A stretch of DNA of 17,032 nucleotides. It comes from Terfezia claveryi. Taxonomy: Eukaryota > Ascomycota > Pezizomycetes > Pezizales > Pezizaceae. This document shows, in pieces, positions 15,383-17,032 of this stretch. The number at the start of each line of letters is the position of its first letter. The stretch's first letter is position 1. The translations under genes were made by a program, and so were the position numbers. The stretch covers positions 1 to 17,032 of the forward strand of contig WHUX01000617.1 in NCBI GenBank assembly GCA_015179025.1, given 5' to 3'. The notes beneath the pieces are model-generated. The model did not search any database. It was given only the letters and a program-made list of their open reading frames with translations, and was not told the origin of the DNA.

Positions 15383-17032
15383 ATGGGAACTGGTTTATCC
15401 GGCGTTAAAGGTGATTTTCTCGGCGTTCAGGAGAATAGAGGTATTGATATATACGTTAGAAGGAACGAGAAGGATGTTTTTAAGGAAATGAAGGGAAAGG
15501 AATCTTCGCAAACTTATACCCTTTACAAGAGAAAGGCAGATAAGATTAGGCCAATGAATATACCTCATAAGGATGGTGCAAAGCCAATTGGTGATAAGGA
15601 TTGGAGAGAAAAACATATTGAATGGGAAAGAATACTTTTTGAGAGTCGAACGGAAATCTGTCCGACTCTCAACTCTGAACTCGATCCCAATCTTTACACT
15701 GACGGCTGGTTAATCCCAAAGTTTTCGAATATTCTACAAGGGTCTAGATTGACGACGGAAAGACTGAGTAGTCTGAAAATTGGGGAAGGAATCACACCGA
15801 GAGAAAGAGAGGTATTGATTGAAGTTCTGTTTAATCGAGAAGCTGCAATTGCATTCGATTTTACGCAGAAGGGGGTTTTCAGAGAAGAAATCGAACCTCC
15901 TCACCGAATACCAACCGTTCCGCATGAGCCTTGGCAAGTGCCAAGCTTCCACATACCGAAGGCGTTAATGTCGGAAGTCACGAAAATATGTGAAGACAGA
16001 CTTCAGTGTGGAACCTTGGAACCTAGTTTCGGACCGTATAGAAACCCGTGGTTCCTTGTCAAGAAGAAGAACGGAAAATATCGGCTAATTAACGCTGCGA
16101 CGCATCTTAATGCTGTTACGATCAAAGATGCTTCTTTACCACCTGCTGTTGACGAGTTTAGCGAAGATTTTTCAGGATACCCGCTGGTTTCTTTAATGGA
16201 CTTGTTTTCTGGATATGATCAGTGTGCTTTGGCTGAAGAATCCCGTGATTTAACTGCTTTCATGACACCGTTTGGGTTGCTTAGGATGACCACGCTTCCA
16301 CAGGGATATACAAATGGGGTGCAAGTTTTTGACAGAGTAATCAAAAAGGCTATTAGAGCTGAACTCGCAAGAAGGCTTGCAGCTCCCTTTATCGACGACG
16401 TGGCATCTAAGGCAAGTTCTAGGAGTTGGTATTTGCGTATTGATGGTACTTTTGAGGAAGTGTTTCCTGGCGTTAGGCGATTTGTTTTAGAGGCTATTTA
16501 TTCTATTGACCAGACTTTAGCGGATCTTGAAAGAGCAGGGGCAACCATCGCTGGAGAGAAGAGTGAATTTTTGAAAGACGGACTAAAGATTGTCTCCTTC
16601 ATGTGCGGATCAGAAGGAAGGACTCCAGTAGAAGAGAAGATCAGAAAGATAGTGGATTGGCCCCCGTGTCGGAATGTAACAGAGATCAAGGCTTTTCTGG
16701 GAACTTGCGTTTATTACCGGATTTGGATAGAAAAATTCACATGGATAGCGGAACCTTTGTATAAGCTCACAAGAAGCAAGGAAGTGTTCAGCTGGGGGGA
16801 AGAGCAAGAAGAAGCAATGGCAGAGCTCAAATTAAGATTGACTAGTCCACCCGCATTACGACCAATAGATTACGAGCCCAATCGGGGCAGAATTATCCTA
16901 TCGGTTGATTCGTCATTACTAGGATGGGGAGCGATACTGCAACAGGCCGAGCCGGACAACGAAAAAAGAAGACATCCGGCCAGATATGAGAACGGGGTCT
17001 GGAAAGGCGCAGAAAAAGGCTATGATTCAGGG
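15383..17032 (+). CDS. pol: Element D pol: reverse transcriptase and start of RNase H, runs off the edge
   Basis: The frame is open from 15338 to the last base; the first ATG is at 15383 (550 codons from there). A linker of about 200 residues leads into RT. RT has WFLVKKKNGKYRLI (near 220), motif A MDLFSGYDQ with Asp 273, motif B LPQGYTNG from 305 and motif C FIDDV with Asp 338 and 339. The thumb/connection part (RRFVLEAIY, ERAGATIAGEKSEF, VYYRIWI) is typical of one fungal Gypsy lineage. RNase H begins with its first catalytic Asp at 509 (SVDSSLLGWGAIL). All catalytic residues in view are present. The frame is +1 relative to protease and does not overlap it: a TGA at 15335-15337 closes this frame upstream. 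How pol is expressed is unclear. Confidence 0.9.
   Translation, partial: MGTGLSGVKGDFLGVQENRGIDIYVRRNEKDVFKEMKGKESSQTYTLYKRKADKIRPMNIPHKDGAKPIGDKDWREKHIEWERILFESRTEICPTLNSELDPNLYTDGWLIPKFSNILQGSRLTTERLSSLKIGEGITPREREVLIEVLFNREAAIAFDFTQKGVFREEIEPPHRIPTVPHEPWQVPSFHIPKALMSEVTKICEDRLQCGTLEPSFGPYRNPWFLVKKKNGKYRLINAATHLNAVTIKDASLPPAVDEFSEDFSGYPLVSLMDLFSGYDQCALAEESRDLTAFMTPFGLLRMTTLPQGYTNGVQVFDRVIKKAIRAELARRLAAPFIDDVASKASSRSWYLRIDGTFEEVFPGVRRFVLEAIYSIDQTLADLERAGATIAGEKSEFLKDGLKIVSFMCGSEGRTPVEEKIRKIVDWPPCRNVTEIKAFLGTCVYYRIWIEKFTWIAEPLYKLTRSKEVFSWGEEQEEAMAELKLRLTSPPALRPIDYEPNRGRIILSVDSSLLGWGAILQQAEPDNEKRRHPARYENGVWKGAEKGYDSG

Larger units (their letters stand above)
11774..17032 (+). mobile_element. 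Element D: intact-looking Gypsy-type retrotransposon, 5' part
   Basis: This is the innermost element and the only one on the plus strand. It gives a 5' LTR, a leader, gag, a separate protease ORF, and pol with RT and the start of RNase H; it continues past the window edge. It is inserted in the RT of C; AGTGG (11769-11773) is the likely left copy of the target duplication. All three ORFs are free of stops, unlike A-C. The RT (FIDDV, LPQGYTNG, VYYRIWI) and protease (DGGSELNLM, ILGRPWV) point to a fungal Gypsy lineage distinct from the chromoviruses beside it. Confidence 0.92.

Overview
The window looks like heterochromatic, transposon-packed DNA from a filamentous fungus, probably a basidiomycete. 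I read no host gene, tRNA or rRNA. Everything recognisable belongs to four Ty3/Gypsy-type LTR retrotransposons. The basidiomycete guess rests on my recollection of relatives of the third and fourth elements and is not proven by the sequence.

The four elements are nested like Russian dolls. Element A (1-2129, minus strand) keeps a 3' LTR piece, a chromodomain, an integrase and the tail of RNase H. It is cut at 2129|2130 by the LTR of element B. B (2130-6880, minus) has a full 492-bp LTR, then a chromodomain-bearing pol, a protease and most of gag. B is cut inside gag at 6880|6881 by the LTR of element C. C (6881-11773, minus) has a 725-bp LTR and a pol that runs to the N-terminal part of the reverse transcriptase. 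C is cut there at 11773|11774 by element D. D (11774 to the window end, plus) has an LTR, gag, a separate protease ORF and a pol that is still open at the last base. The missing halves of C, B and A should lie, in that order, to the right of the window.

A, B and C are dead copies. I count about 17 in-frame stops, nearly all explicable as C-to-T changes on one strand or the other, plus two indels in B and a deletion of the integrase HH motif in C. D is the youngest and its ORFs are intact.

Most interesting features: (1) a 30-bp hairpin motif, repeated three times in the LTR of B and four times in the LTR of D, although these families are otherwise unrelated; (2) three TGAGTCA (Gcn4/AP-1 type) sites in a 41-bp tandem array upstream of the TATA box in the LTR of C; (3) a Cys/His-rich module with a CCHC knuckle between RNase H and integrase in C; (4) unusual gag/pro and pro/pol junctions in D.
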